From Petunia secreta (lineage: Eukaryota > Streptophyta > Magnoliopsida > Solanales > Solanaceae): DNA of 64,000 nt. The stretch covers positions 1,054,001-1,118,000 of the forward strand of contig JARKIP010000051.1 in NCBI GenBank assembly GCA_029990175.1, read 5' to 3'. The position numbers and the translations under genes are program-made. This document shows positions 1 to 13,900 of this stretch, one piece after another (within the stretch, counting starts at the first letter, position 1; each line of letters starts with the position of its first letter). The notes beneath the pieces were generated by a model. It was not told where the DNA came from, did no database searches, and saw nothing but the letters and a program-made list of their open reading frames with translations.

Positions 1-940
1 CTGATTTAGGCCCATACAGTAAGTCATTCTAATACTTTGATAACCGATAATACTTTGATAACCGATAAATTCTAGGGTTATTAAGTGCACGATTCAAATT
101 TGATGATGATTCGATTCCGTATCATTTTCTACCTTAATACCAGATTACAATTATTACTATACTTCAATCCTTGCTTTATTATTATGCTTCAATCCCAACT
201 TGGTTGTGATTAGTATTAAGTATAATATACGTTACTTATGGGCTCTGTCTCTGTCAATATTACAAAAATAGTTTCATTTTTTGTATTAGAAAGCGTATAT
301 AGTATCCTATTTTTACACTGATTATTGAGTAGAATTGGGGACGTTTTCTAGCTTGATTTTACTCCCATCAGTTAAACTTGAAGGAGTTGGGGACGTATTC
401 AAAATTGTGTTACATAAAATTTGCGATGCCAATGTTTGTTTAAGAAAAACTCTTAACATAAAAGAAAGAAGACCATGCAAAAAAGATTTTACTTTTTAGT
501 CGTAGTCTTTAGAAAAGAAAAAAGTTGTGGCCTCTGGTAGGGTGAAACTCTTCCCTAAAATAGTGAAAATGTGACTGAAATGTTTGAATATTGCAAAAAG
601 ATACTACCCAATACCCACTTAGGAAGCCAATACATGTCAGCATATCTTGTCTATCTTTCGATAAATATGGCTTTATGACCACTGCTCTTCACATTTTTTC
701 TCATAGAAATTAACGCAATGCATATCAAACTTATCCACGCTCGATAAATACATCAACCATATCAACTTATCATAGCTAAATAATTTGATAAAATAAGATT
801 ATGTATTAATTGATCATGACTAATTAGTATATGTATCAACTTATAAGTGAAAGAAGCTTATATGTACAAAACACATGCATGTCATGATTTTCTTTTTTCA
901 TGTAAATATCAGGTGCATATATTTAAACTTTTGTCTATTA
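1..940. other. AT-rich intergenic DNA, no gene seen
   Basis: No open frame with recognisable domains, no RNA gene and no paired terminal repeats were found here. Base composition is AT-rich, as in plant intergenic DNA. The end abuts a Stowaway-type MITE. Confidence 0.6.
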
Positions 941-1196
941 CTTCCTCCGGTCCACTTTATTTGATGTTTTTCATTTTTCGAGGGTCAAGTTGATCAATTT
1001 TCGGATTCAAATTGAACTAGATTTAGTCAATATTTTAAAATTATAATTTAGATATTAAAAAACTACACGAAAAGTACTACAAGTTGCAATTCTTGTCATA
1101 TTAATATGGTGAAATATATCTCAAAATGTTAGTCAAAGTTTACATTATTTGACTTTTAAAAAAGGAAAGTGATCAAATAAAATGGACTGGAGGGAG
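941..1196. mobile_element. Stowaway-like MITE
   Basis: A 256-bp non-coding element has imperfect terminal inverted repeats. The left end reads CTTCCTCCGGTCCACTTTAT. The right end is AATGGACTGGAGGGAG, its near reverse complement. Both sides are flanked by TA, the target duplication expected of Tc1/mariner-class Stowaway elements. The CTCCCTCCGTCCCA-type end matches two further copies in this window (19266-19485 and 35935-36184). Confidence 0.8.
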
Positions 1197-1859
1197 TATC
1201 TATTATATCTCGGTCAATCTAGATAATTACTAGGCATTAATTAGCTAAACAACAGCCTTAAACAATTGGGATCTTGCACGGAGAGGTGTTTGATTAAAAA
1301 TATGATTTAGAGACACTACCAGAAGGAAGGGGAAAAAAAACTGAACATAGTAATGAAACATTTCGTCGCTAAACTACCTAATTCCACCGCTAAACATGCA
1401 TATTTCTGTCATTAGCCCATCGATAATATTGTTGTAGCTAAGACCATCCATCGCAATATCTGTTGCCAAAATCACTATAGTGGTGAGATATAAATGTTGA
1501 CTGTGTGGGTAAATTTTTACCTATACTAATTGTATAAAGAATTTCTTGGGTAACAGTATAGTTTATTTAATGTGATAGTTACCCATTTTGCCTGCATTAT
1601 AATATCATAAGAATTTACAGCAATTAGCTTTATAAGTAATCTTGATTGTGTAAATACTTTTACATTATCAGTGAATATTAAACATATACTCTTAAAAGAA
1701 GCTTTCATACAAAGAGTGTTGGCTTTGATATCATGTATGCAAGAGGTTGTAGTACGTACGATAAGGAAGAGTAGGAAATATGTGAATGCCCGATTGATTC
1801 TAGATTTAATCTCTCTTGACACGTACGCTAATATATAGTGTGAAAAATTAGAGGTGCAG
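1197..1859. other. Intergenic DNA, no gene seen
   Basis: AT-rich sequence without a recognisable coding frame or repeat ends. A 98-codon frame on the minus strand shows no domain or codon structure that would support a gene. Confidence 0.5.
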
Positions 1860-1899
1860 AGAGATTGACGATGATATCATACATCTTATTGGAGTGGAT

Positions 1900-2260
1900 T
1901 TGATGAAATGAAGATCACATCCAGTGTCCTATGCTATAGGCATGTGCCACTGAGACTTAAAAGTTCTATGGAGTGATTGTTTGGCCGACTATGCTTTACG
2001 GGGATAGAGTATTGGCCAATTAAGAGCGCATACATTCAGAAAATGTGAGTAGCGGAAATGAGGATACTCGGATGGATGTGTGGGCATGCAGGAGAGATAA
2101 GACTAGGAACGAAGATATATGGAGCAACATGGGAGTGGCCTCAGTGGTGGAGAAGATACGAATAGCAATGCTGAGATGATACGAATATGTAAAGAGGAGG
2201 AGCACATATAAGCCCAACGAGGAGGTGCGAGAAGTTGGCTATAGGACTATTTTAAGTGTT
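1900..2260 (+). pseudogene. LINE (non-LTR retrotransposon) reverse-transcriptase relic
   Basis: Plus-strand translation in shifting frames gives the C-terminal end of a plant L1-type reverse transcriptase. Visible pieces resemble the family's 'TMLYG.ECWPIK', 'VAEMRILGWMCGH' and 'VKRRSTYKPNEEVRE' segments. Stops and frameshifts break the frame, and no start, endonuclease domain or poly(A) tail was found. It is therefore a 5'-truncated, decayed fragment. The call rests on the order of these conserved segments; the exact limits are uncertain. Confidence 0.7.
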
Positions 2261-4430
2261 ATATAATTTATGTTTTATTGTCCATATGTATTGATAAATT
2301 TGACACCTTATAAGGTGCAAACTGCAAAGCTTAAAGTACAATAAAATCGTGTGGTCAGTATGACATGTTAATATTATTGGCTTGGAGGGCATATCATTCA
2401 AGTGTGCTTACCTACTTGTTATAAGGTCTTAGATCCACTAAGAACGAGGAAAACAAATTAAGTTGTTTTGTTATTTTAGACAAATGACGTTGTTTCAATG
2501 CCAATACAACATATTGATTACTATTATATTTGAGTTTAAATTCTATGTGCTTAGGGCATAAAAATATGAAGGAATTAAATTATATGTACTAACAATATAA
2601 ATATTATATCATATTGGATTAATCAATTGTTGCTCGATTCAATTTATAACAATAGTATTCAATTTAGCATACTATAATAAATTGTTGCTCGATTTCTCAA
2701 GTAACTAAACCAGATTCAATATAAAGAGTTACATGTTGTAGGTCAATGTAACTAGATCATGCAAATAATTTATTGCATTGTCAATAAGCATAACTTAAAC
2801 ATAAAAATTGTTTAATGACCATTTTATTTATAAAATAATTATATGTATATTTTATGATAAGCCATCAATTGATAATTAACTTGTTAAAACAAAGTTAGCT
2901 CCCATGACCGTGAAGAGATGGAATAAGACAAAAAGATTTATGTCGATATAAATCTGATTGATCTAATGAGAAATACGCTGTCAAAATTTGCAGGAAGTGC
3001 TGTGACAGACAATTTCACTCAATAGACAACTTGTCTAGCCAAAATGATAGTCCTGAAAGAAAATCTTTGAATGATATTACCTCATCATGATTGTTGGTCT
3101 ACGGGAAAACTAGTTGCAGTTGCTTCAAAATGGAGGTGACATGCACCCAATTCTAAGGACAATGTTGATTTTGTTCGTGCTACACTATGTTTATTTGTGT
3201 GCATTATTTATTATTGTCCACCTCTAGTACACAAAATTTTATGCAAGTAAATCGTCTATTGTCACAATTTGTCCTTTTAAGTGAACTTGGATTTGAGGGT
3301 GTAATAGTTTTAAAGCTTTACTTCTCGACGAAAATTGATGTTTACTTTCAGGTAATGCCTTGTAGAGCCATACATATTTGACCAGTTTGTTGCGATCAGA
3401 AGTGGATTCAAATGTGAGTTTAGAAAATTGGTAAAAATCAGACTTTATTGTTGAACAATATATGCGCCTGCGAAAAAATATGTACATATAGGATTGTCTG
3501 AAGTTAGGATCTGGTAGTTCTTGTTATGTAGGAGCCTAGTGGTATCAATATTTCACCAACTTATGATCATTTAAAGAAAAAAAACCACCAACTTATGTAG
3601 GAGCCTATTGGTATTTTAACATTTATTATGCATTTGAGCTTGGACTTATGAACCTTGCTTGCTACTAAATGAGTGGTTGCCCCTCAACGGCCAATGATCA
3701 CTCAAAATTTCCCAATTCCAAAACTACTCTTTGGCAAAATAACTTAAATGGGACAGTGAAGATTTTCATTTTAAAAGAATGAGACAGTTGAATTTCGAAG
3801 AAGAAAATTCTGAACACATATTAAAGGGAAGTTTACGAAAATACCTATCAAAATCAAAATATTTACTCACCTCTATCCATAAGTTTTATATTTACAAGTC
3901 TTATTCGTAAACTATTTACATGTCCTACCCATTTTGACTTTTATACTATTATTTATGTTGCATACCTTAAATATATACATCCATAAGGTATAACAAAGAT
4001 ATACAATAATAAATGGGTAGGTTGGTTAAATACTTTTAATTTAATGTGTAGTGTAATTTTTAAAGGGTAGAACTTATAAATACTTTGAATTTCATGGATA
4101 TATAATGTAAAAAAAACTCATATTAAATAGGGGAACTAAGGATCTGTAGAATGGAATGTTGACCCATTTAATTCCTAGTCTTCCCTGGTAAAAATTTTGT
4201 CGAGTAAAAAACTATCGACGTAGTTACCTAAGTTCAGATCACAGAATCGGAAGTTGAGCAAAAGCCTGAAGTAGAGGCCAGCTTAAAAGTTCAAAATTGG
4301 CCTCATCTTCAGACCTAGGCTTAGACGAAATCCAACTTCAACCCCCAATAAGCTAAAGCCGATGGGATGCAGTGGCTGAGCTTAATGTTTTTGAAAAACT
4401 ATTGAGGCTATTATTTCCTTGTTGTTTTGT
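2261..4430. other. Intergenic DNA, no gene seen
   Basis: AT-rich sequence with no recognisable gene. Around 3530-3620 a short segment ('ACCAACTTATG...AGGAGCCTA.TGGTAT') occurs twice, which looks like a small local duplication. No terminal repeats define an element. Confidence 0.5.
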
Positions 4431-4605
4431 CAATTTTCACGAGTTGGAATTCCTCCACCCTTAACCAGATGTCTCGAATTCAAGTCTTGAGAATGAAAGT
4501 TCTTGGTAGGGAGCACTTTTGCTCCCTTAGAGCACCCGGATAGTCAGGCAAGTGGGCTTCCGATACTGAATGGTTAAAAAGAAGCCTCATGAGTACATAC
4601 TCAAA
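4431..4605. repeat. Possible degenerate SINE-like repeat
   Basis: The stretch holds a B-box-like string (GTCTCGAATTCAAGTC near 4470) and a 'gggagcactttt.ctccc' segment resembling Solanaceae SINE sequence. No A box, tail or target-site duplication was found, so this is tentative. It lies just 3' of the FURRY-like gene. Confidence 0.3.
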
Positions 4606-4933
4606 TATGAGCAAAACATTATCCTTCATAATCCATGATATATTCAAGTGGGTATCATCTTTAGTTCTTTACAAATGAAACATCAAAGTAGCCAATTCCA
4701 TTATAGTGTTCAAGCATTCATTGTCATTCGTCTTATTATGTGATGACAACAAACAAATGTATGACCGGCAAAAATGTACAGAATAGACCGAAACTAGACG
4801 CCACAGAGCTTGGTTCATTCTAAAAGCTAGAACCAAACTAATTCTACATTATTAAACGAGACTGTGCCCTATTCACAGAAGAAGCTTCCGGTATCACATT
4901 TTACTCAGTCAAAACGATGTGCAAATGAGACGC

Positions 4934-7900
4934 TTAAAGGTTCCCTGTAATTGTTACAAAAGGAACTAATCTTCTGTAATCTCTCCTTCTCCCAAGTGCA
5001 CAACTATCAAGCACCCTCCCTAGCATTAACCGCGTGTTTTGCAGTGCCAATTCTCTGGCTGACAAACCTGATTCAGATGCATTAGGTTGCGACATTGGTG
5101 TCGAGCCTGATCCAAACCCAAGGCCCATTCCAAACTGCAATGGTCCACTTCGAGCCTTAAATGAGGTTTGAGGTGCAAGGTTCTTCTCTTCGATGCCAAC
5201 GGGTCCATACTCGAATTGCCCCAGCTCATTAGGATGTGATCCAGGTAAAGAGCTACAGCTGTGTAAAAGGGCTTCCAACACACTAAGTGCCTCCCAACAC
5301 AAGGGGCTTTCCACCAACTGAGATACAATTGCATACAATTGTGGACTCTGAGCAGCATCCATTGGTGTATGCTGAAGCAATGCCTTCAGCATAAGAAGAA
5401 TAACACGATGATATTCCACTGGCCCTCTTTCAAGAAGCCGCAGGAGGTGCCCAAATGCCAGAGTTGAGTGCTTTGGGAACCATTCATTGCATAGCAATGG
5501 TGAAACACAAGCTAGAAGGTTCTCTATTCTTTTGATCTCACCACGGGAGTAAGCCATGAAAACAGTAGCTAGTTCATCCATTGATTTTGATTGACACCAG
5601 ACAGCTATATTGGCTGCAACAGAGCAAGCCTTTTGATGTTGCTGCTGTAGTGGTGACGTAGACCCCATAACTACATCCTGGCTGAGCTGTAAGCAGAGCC
5701 AGGGAAGCAAGCCTGTGATGTGCATCAATAGGCGTGTTTCTGCATCACCGAAGATGGAATCACATGAAGGCACTGTAATCCTTGATAGAAGCTCAACAGA
5801 AACAGCATGACTGACAGTGGACATAAGGCCTTTAAGAACAAGTGGCTGCACTCCTTCAAATACTGGAAACTTTGCATTTGATGCTGACGGCTCACAACCA
5901 TTCCGTGATTCCAGACGTTGAAAGTCAGAACTGTCGGAAACATTCGAATCAAGCTCATCACGAGGCATACTTGATAGAAGCACATTCTCTGTTGTTTGAT
6001 CTCGGAAAGATAAGCGGTCAATAACCCGACGAAATAGCTCCAGAACTTGACAGTACACATGAATAAAATCTGTATGCATCATGGCAACACAACCCCAGAA
6101 AAGCTGGGGATAGAGTATAACCTTTTCTGGTTCCATATTCTCCACCATCACCTGTAATGTTAACAAGATCTCCATAACAAAACCTAAAACAGATGGTATA
6201 GGATTTCCCAAGCACCTGTGAAGACAACGTAGCAGGGATACACATGCATCATTTGTTACACGAGGCCTAAGTGAACGGTAAATCTGGTGTGAGCGGCAGG
6301 CCAAATGTCTGGATGTGCACTCCATAGCCCATTTAAGTGCTTCTGCCCCCCAAGTTTCTCGAAGATCTCCTTGAAAGAAGATAGCGTCCACCATACTCTG
6401 CACAAGAGCAGACAAGAGTGCTGCACTTGGAAGCTCTATTCTCACTACCGTGGGGTCCTCATTCTCCCACATCATGCTGCCTCTCTTAGATTGAACATAC
6501 TTTATGAGGCTCACTACTTGCTGCTTGTTCTCTCCATCATTATTTTCAACATCATATAACTCCAGGTGACGCCCTGCTAGGGAATACAATAGATTAACAA
6601 GCAGATGCTGACAATGCTCCAAAACAATATCCTCTGAACTATCCATAGATACAAAAGTGACATGAAAGAGCAGAGGTAGATGCTCTCGGAAGTCCTCATC
6701 GTTCTCATAAGCAATTTCAGCAAGTAGAATCAATGCTATGTCAGCATGAGAGAGCGAGTGCTGCTGATGTCCTTGCAGTGCTGATTGAAGTTCTTTTGCA
6801 TTAACACCGTGCATCACTGTCCCAGAATGCAACCCTTCTTCCCCAGAATTTGGAGTGTCAATGAAGTAGTCTCCGCTGTCTCGAGAGCGATGACGACTTC
6901 GCATACTTCCGGTTGAACTCCGTACCCCCATTAATGGCCCCGACATGTTCACCAGTGATGGAAGAAGTTGGCCAGACCGACCAGCAGTTACGGGGACAAT
7001 ATTCAACTCAGGAGGAATAGGAGCCAATGGGCCTGAGGAACTTCTCCCTCCAACAGCTGTTGTTCTCCAGCTCAAACTTCCACTTGTGTTCCTAAGTGGA
7101 CCATCGAGAGATCCACGAACTAATAAAGGTGACATGTGAGGTTGAATGTCCACAACTGATGAAACTTGAGCCACAGAAGGCCCCTGAGAGAATTCTAATA
7201 CGATGTTTCCACTTCCGTCACCTTTGTTTGTACTAGCCCTCAGAGGCTCTATGCTGTCAAGCATTCGCTGAGCCAGTTGGTAAACCAAGTGATCAATAGT
7301 ACGTTGGGGGCATATACGAGCTAAATATAAACTAACCCTTTTGGCAACAGAGAAGTATGTAGCAAATGCGCCACTTATTTCTGCTGATGCATTGGAATCA
7401 CAATCTTCAATACCTTTTGCGATCAAAAAATCTAAAACTGGACTTATGTTCCTGGGCTTGCTAGCAATTGTACTCCAGAGCTTCTCAATTTCATCAGGAA
7501 ATTGATCACCATGCCGCCATGTCACGTAATAAAGGCTCTTCAACAGTCTCTCACTCCAACCAGAGTCCTTGAGTTTCCAGAAATTGAGATTCTCGATCCA
7601 TGGAGCCATGCACGTCAAGACTTGATGCTGTGCAATTATATCGACTGCATCAAGCTGCCTCTGCATAATTTCTTCACAGAGCCACTGACTCAGTTCAGGG
7701 TGATCTTTAGCAAGTTTGCAAGAAAGTTTGTACTGGAACTGCTGATATGAATCAGGAAGGTTCCCTACAACAGCAGCTCTGTAGCTGCCTGAACCCTCCA
7801 TGCCATCCTCAGCCCATTCACGGACAGAAAGTGTCTCAAGCATTTGAAGGGCATCATCACGAATTTGTCTAGAAGGATCAACCACCTTGTAGAGGATCAG

Positions 7901-10900
7901 GCTTAAGAGTCTCTGAATTTCACATTTTGGTATCTCTTGACGCATATAGACTTCTGCCAGCACACTGAAGTAGCCGTCAGCAATTGCAGCATCTGAGTAG
8001 TAGCACTGTACCAAATGAAAATTTAAGGGCTTCAGAGGTACAACATAAACTACCAAAGAGAAAAAAGGTTAAATATAACTTGCTGCAAGTAACAACAAAT
8101 AAGTTGATGAATCTTCAATCTTAGTTGTCTTTTAAGTAGGTAGCAGAAATGCAAAAATCAAAAGGGCAACCCGGTGCACAAAGCATCCCGCTCATGCAGG
8201 GTCCGGGGAAGGGCCGCAACCCAAGGGGTGTGATGTATGCAGCCTACCCTGATGCTTGGCTGTTTCCATGGCTTGAACCCATGACCTCTAGGTCACACGA
8301 AGACAACTTTACCAGTTGCTCTAAGGCTCCCCTTCCAGAAATGCAACATTGAAAATGCTTTAAGAATGTGACCGAGACACCTAATATGGAAACAGACGCA
8401 TTTTAACTTCCCAAATGAAAATCCATCAAAAACCTAAAGATTAATTAAAAGGGCATACCTTGTGACACCATCAAGTATGTATGTGCATGCACACATATAA
8501 TTTGGATAAGTCTTACTAACAATCACTTTTAAAGATGGTTAACCTGATTATGCAAGCGCATTTTGAACAACAATCATAGAATAAGCACAAGCAAATAAGT
8601 GTTGTATACAATAAAGAGCGAAGTACATGCACAGAGAAGTCCTAAAAGTAAAAGGAAAGAAAAGGAGAAGCAGGACCTGATCAATGCAAGCAGGAAATAG
8701 GTCCAAATTTGTTATAAGAAGATTTCTTAAAGCTAATTTTGCAAGTGAAACTCGAAGATGACCTCCTCTGTGCCTATCACGGCCAGTTGTTCCTCTGCCA
8801 CTTTCACCAGTGAACTTTGAGTAAGATGGAGTTCTTGGATCAGCAGGTGAATAACCAAACGGAGCCCTTGGTGCAGGCTCAATGAATAGGCTATTAATCC
8901 AAGATATCACACGCCCGCTCATCTTTCTTGCATTGTCATCAAAGCAGGGGCCATACAGTAGTGAAGCCATTGCATTTGAGGAAGCCCATTGGATTGCCTC
9001 AACCTGTTCACTCAATTCTTTATCAAATGATAGTTTGTCCATGGAGTCTTTAGATCGAGAGTGCTGAGCAGACTTGTATCGCTCTACTTCACGTCGATAA
9101 TCATTAACACCATCCTGATTCCACATATTGCCGGCATCATCACTCCAGGTGAGCAGAAGATCAAAGAGTCGCTTCCTTGTTCTAACATCAAATTTCTCAG
9201 ATCTGCACTCAACAAATTCCGGGGCCAGGGATCTCAATACAGAAGCAAGTGCATAACGGAGGGGTTGCACATCTTGAAAACTCTCAGCAGATGCTGTTAA
9301 TATCTGTCTGGTTGTATCTTCAATGAACCTTAAATAATGTAGGCGGAAAACTGGCTTCCTACTAAGCATTCCAGGCCAGATATTCTCAGCAACTGTACGG
9401 TATATATTTGCAATGTGGATACGAAGTTCTTCACGACGGGATCTTTGGCTCTGTAACAAAAACATTGAATATCTACTTAAAAATCCAAGAGGTCATATAT
9501 GTATACCAAATATGTGAAGTGCATATGAATGAATACATAAAACCACATACTCAATCAGGCACATAGAAGTTCAGAGTCTTATGCCAGAGATTTTGATTAG
9601 CAAATTTAGTCTTCTGCCAATATAATGTCAATTTAAAGAACATGAATTTAGTGGCAGATTGCTTGTATTCATAACATCAATTTTCAAAAGCTAATCGAGG
9701 TTAATAAACAAATCAAGATTTTTGGATATAACAGAATCGGGTAGATAACATCATCAGTAATATTATCTCCTGCTAGTAGCAATGCAAGAAACGTGTTTTT
9801 CAAAACATAGGCATTTTTTTATAAGGCTAATGTTGAACACAAGACTGTCAGCAATATATATATACATCACATATGCAAAACTCATGATGTTATCTCTTCT
9901 CCAACAAGTTTGTCTACTACCACTTTGCATCAAATTGAAGGCCGCATCCACTAGTGATAGACCCATCAAAGGGTTCACCTTTACAAGTCATCATAGAGAG
10001 AAAAGCTTACAAGCCTTCAGTTTCCCAATTGGTCGAAGAAGTTAAATGTAAGTACTGTTAGCAGACCCCTAGTCATGAAGATAGAAAGTCATAACAGTCC
10101 GCCCCGAGAAAAGGAAAAAGGAAGAATCAACCACTCAATTACTGACATCAAATATTAAGCAAGCTGATCTAAAGGAGGAGAAAAGGAAAGGAAGAATCAT
10201 CCAATCAATAACAGACATCGAATATTAGGCAAGCTGAACACAAAAGGAGAACAATGAGGGGATGAATAAAAAAGATATACCTTCCATTTAGGTTTCCCTT
10301 CTGTCTCCAGAGAGACCTCATCGATGAAAGACGCAAGCTCATTAAACATGACTTCACATATTTCAAGATGGGCATGGCCAAGAGCCATTGTAGCTGCATG
10401 CTAAAACAAAAAGAACAAGTTAGTTGACACATTGTTAACATACAATAAAGTTTTGATTTTCTCCTACTCTTCTCAGCTGCGAGAAATACACACACACAAC
10501 CCAGTTGTCTGGGCTGTTACAAAAAGTATTTCAGAGAGTAACAAATCCTCGAACAACTTTTATGGTATCTCAAGTTCGCCTGATAACAGCCAGTGTCATC
10601 ACAAATTTATCAAACTGAAAGGACTTAATGGTTACTTGATTTCAGCCCATTATTTATTGGTGTATTTTCCGGTTCTTAGAAATCACCTCATGCGTTTTAA
10701 CAATCTTTCAGGTTTCGAAGGCATTTTTTGTCCAATAGCTGCAGGAACTTTGAATACAAAACATTGCAGTCGAATGATTCTTATATGCTCATGAAAGTTG
10801 CAAGGTTAGAAAGAAAGAAACTAAACCTACTTCATAACACTGGTCTCAACTGCAAGTGTTCAACCATAAAAAAGTCTCATGTTATTATCTATTAAATTTA

Positions 10901-13900
10901 GATGGTTATATACTATTCCAAGGCTAAGCTCCCACATTTACATCGAGAAATAAACACATGCAGACGCCTGACAATCCTATTACCAGCTGATTTTCTGTAG
11001 CCTTTACTTACTATATTTTGTTCGGACCCAGACTTCAAGGATGGGAAGATTAGGTGGAAAAGTTCTTTTGTAGCTGTTGAACCACCACCTTCTTTACTAT
11101 CAGGTGGACATGAGCATGCAAACATTCCATACATCAACCATTGATCTAGCTTGTTATCTGTATCCGGTAATTGATGAGCCTTCCCGCCCAAATCAGAAGG
11201 AGTGATATGAGCAAGCCGCTGAATAACTTCCAATCTACAAGTAGCATCAAAATAAGATGGAATGTTTAGCCATCTGCATAAAATAACTTGGATTTGAAAC
11301 TTTGAAAAATAAGGAGCTGCGAGAATGAAGATGATGTGGAACTTCGAATATTCATTCTCTGTGATAATACCCAACATGGGCCAGTGGAAGGGCATGTATC
11401 AAGGTAGAAGTCTGGATAATCATCAAACAACAAGCACTTAATTGCATAAACATAATGTTTATCTCATCCCAAAAATCAGAGAAGTGTGTTTATAGTCAAA
11501 ATAAATGCATAGATTTTCTTGCAATGAGGAGAAACTAGTTCATGATTCTAAGGTCAAGAAATTTTGTCATGAATTTTTTTCTAGTGGTGGAATTGTAATT
11601 GGTCCCGACCATATTGGACTAAACCATTATACACAAATCATTCTACAACAGAATTATTATGACTTCCCCAAGTATGCTGAACAGGTGTGTATAAAAAATA
11701 GATGACACTCTAAAGCAGAAAGATTGGCACACTTCCACGTCTAAGATGTCTAAATTGCAACATCTGGCTTACTTTGCTTCCTGAACAGAACTCGGGCATA
11801 GCTCAGCAGCATACTTGACAAGCTCACTTAGACATCGAGCCCATCTGTGCTTATCGGGGCTATCAAATAGTATAGATTGGAGGGTAACATCAGGGGGTAC
11901 AGGATCAGATTCTCGCCTCAGATCAAAAGGACGCCCTGAGTCCCAGTAACAACTCTGAACTATATCATCCTGCAAAAATGTGTAGCTCCTTACTAGATAT
12001 ATACCTCATTTTCATATTTAGAAATAATAGAAGCACTTGAATGTTCAGATTGCACTACATAAAGCAAATAACTGTTACCCACCCCATGCTCTTCTAAAAC
12101 ATCAATTATAAATATCGGTTCAGCTTCATTTTTCAAGATATGATCTGATTGCTCGAGCAATGAAAGTTCCCTAATATCAGTTCGCAAAGCACGAACACAA
12201 CGCAGTAATTCCAGTGCTGTGTGTCGAATCTGACTATCCACAGAACTAAGGAATATAAGTCCAACTGCATCTATCTCTGAAGCATGGAATTCAATTGTTT
12301 GGGAGTGATGGAAAGATGACTTCTTGAATCCCCCAGTTCTCTGCACACGCTTTGCATCTGAAGCATCATACTCCACCTTATCATCAGTTAGGCAAGCTCT
12401 CCAAAAACACATGAGTTCCAAAAGGCGCTTCAGAGACGTTTGAATGAGGAGAGGGAACTCATCTGGAAGACGCATAATAAAGTTTGCCATTCCTCTCATA
12501 ACTGCGAATCGACGGTGTGGTAGGTATCTTACAATGCGATTGAGTACCTGTACAGCTTCCTCGCGCACACCTGGATCTATACTGATGCCATGTTGAGGTA
12601 TTATCCCAGTTATTTTATCACTTCGGCCAACTTCTTCAATCAGATATGGTATACACTTCAGGACCGAACGGAATAGATAACCTTGAGACTTCTCCTTTGT
12701 TACAGCATCTGGTGCACAAAAGCATTTATATGTACACCAATTTGGCACAAATGCACTTATTCAGACAATTTAGAGAGGCAATTCGAGAGGAGAGATCCAA
12801 AGATAAGATAAGAAAAATACTCTCTAGGGAATTAACACTGTGAAAAGGCAAGTTTACCGGTGTTTGCTGCTGGATAAACATTCAAAGGTTTGATTTAAAA
12901 CCCAAACCATAAACTTTGATTCGGTTTGTGCAATGTCTATAGCTCGGGTTCTAAAATCCCTTCATCAAATAAAAATTTTAAAACCCAAACCACAAAAATT
13001 GCAAAAAAACAAATTGCAACTAAAAGAATAGCCAAAACTCAAAAGAATGTTTGTCACTTCGTATTTAAAATGATTTACCTATGGTGGTCCTTGAAGAAGT
13101 AAGAAGTGCCTGGCTGTAGGTCTTGTGGCAAGATCTCAAAATTGACTCAATTGCAGCCTTCACTTTTGGGATGTAGTGGCCAATACCACGAGCTGTCAAT
13201 TTATGTCTTAACAGAATGATGACTCCAGAATAAAAGGCCAAAAATGAATAAAGAATACCATGAAACCAAGAACATCATGATTACCATTAAGAATTTCCAA
13301 CCCGATAACCTGGCTGGTAGGAGATATGACAATGGCGAGCAAAGCACGAAGACCAATAACTTTGGCTTCGCTTGGACTATCTTGCTTCAGCATTTCCAAT
13401 ATCGTATGGTTCATAGCAAAATCAATGTTGTGTTCAGCAATGGTCACACAGAATTCTACTAGTTTATCGTGTTGTACATCCTGTGTAAGCATGCCTTTTC
13501 TAAGAACTGTAAGGAGTTGTGACGACACACTGTCTAGGTAATCCCACACTCGATTTGGAGGCTGAGAATCACCATGAACAGTCAAGTAAAATCTCATAAC
13601 GCGGTGCAGACAATCTAAGGCCATGAATCGATGGTTCTTATCCTACAGAAAAACCTATGTTAATGTTCTTACCCATATAAAACTGCAAATAAGTACATAA
13701 AATGACTCAGTTTATGCAAAGGAGAAAGTGAGAAGCAGGCAAGCAGCTACATTGAGGTTTTGCATTGTTCCAAAGGTTCCATAGCTTACCCTCAAATGCT
13801 TGTAGAGTTGCTCCATGTGAGGACCAAAGCTACTGAGGAAAACATGCGGATCACCAAGACACAGAAGAAGTGTAACTAAAGGATAGCCAACCTGAGTTGC

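Noticed and set aside
8149..8352. 67-codon plus-strand frame
   Set aside because: It lies entirely in the TS SINE, which has its own target-site duplication; it is not a gene.
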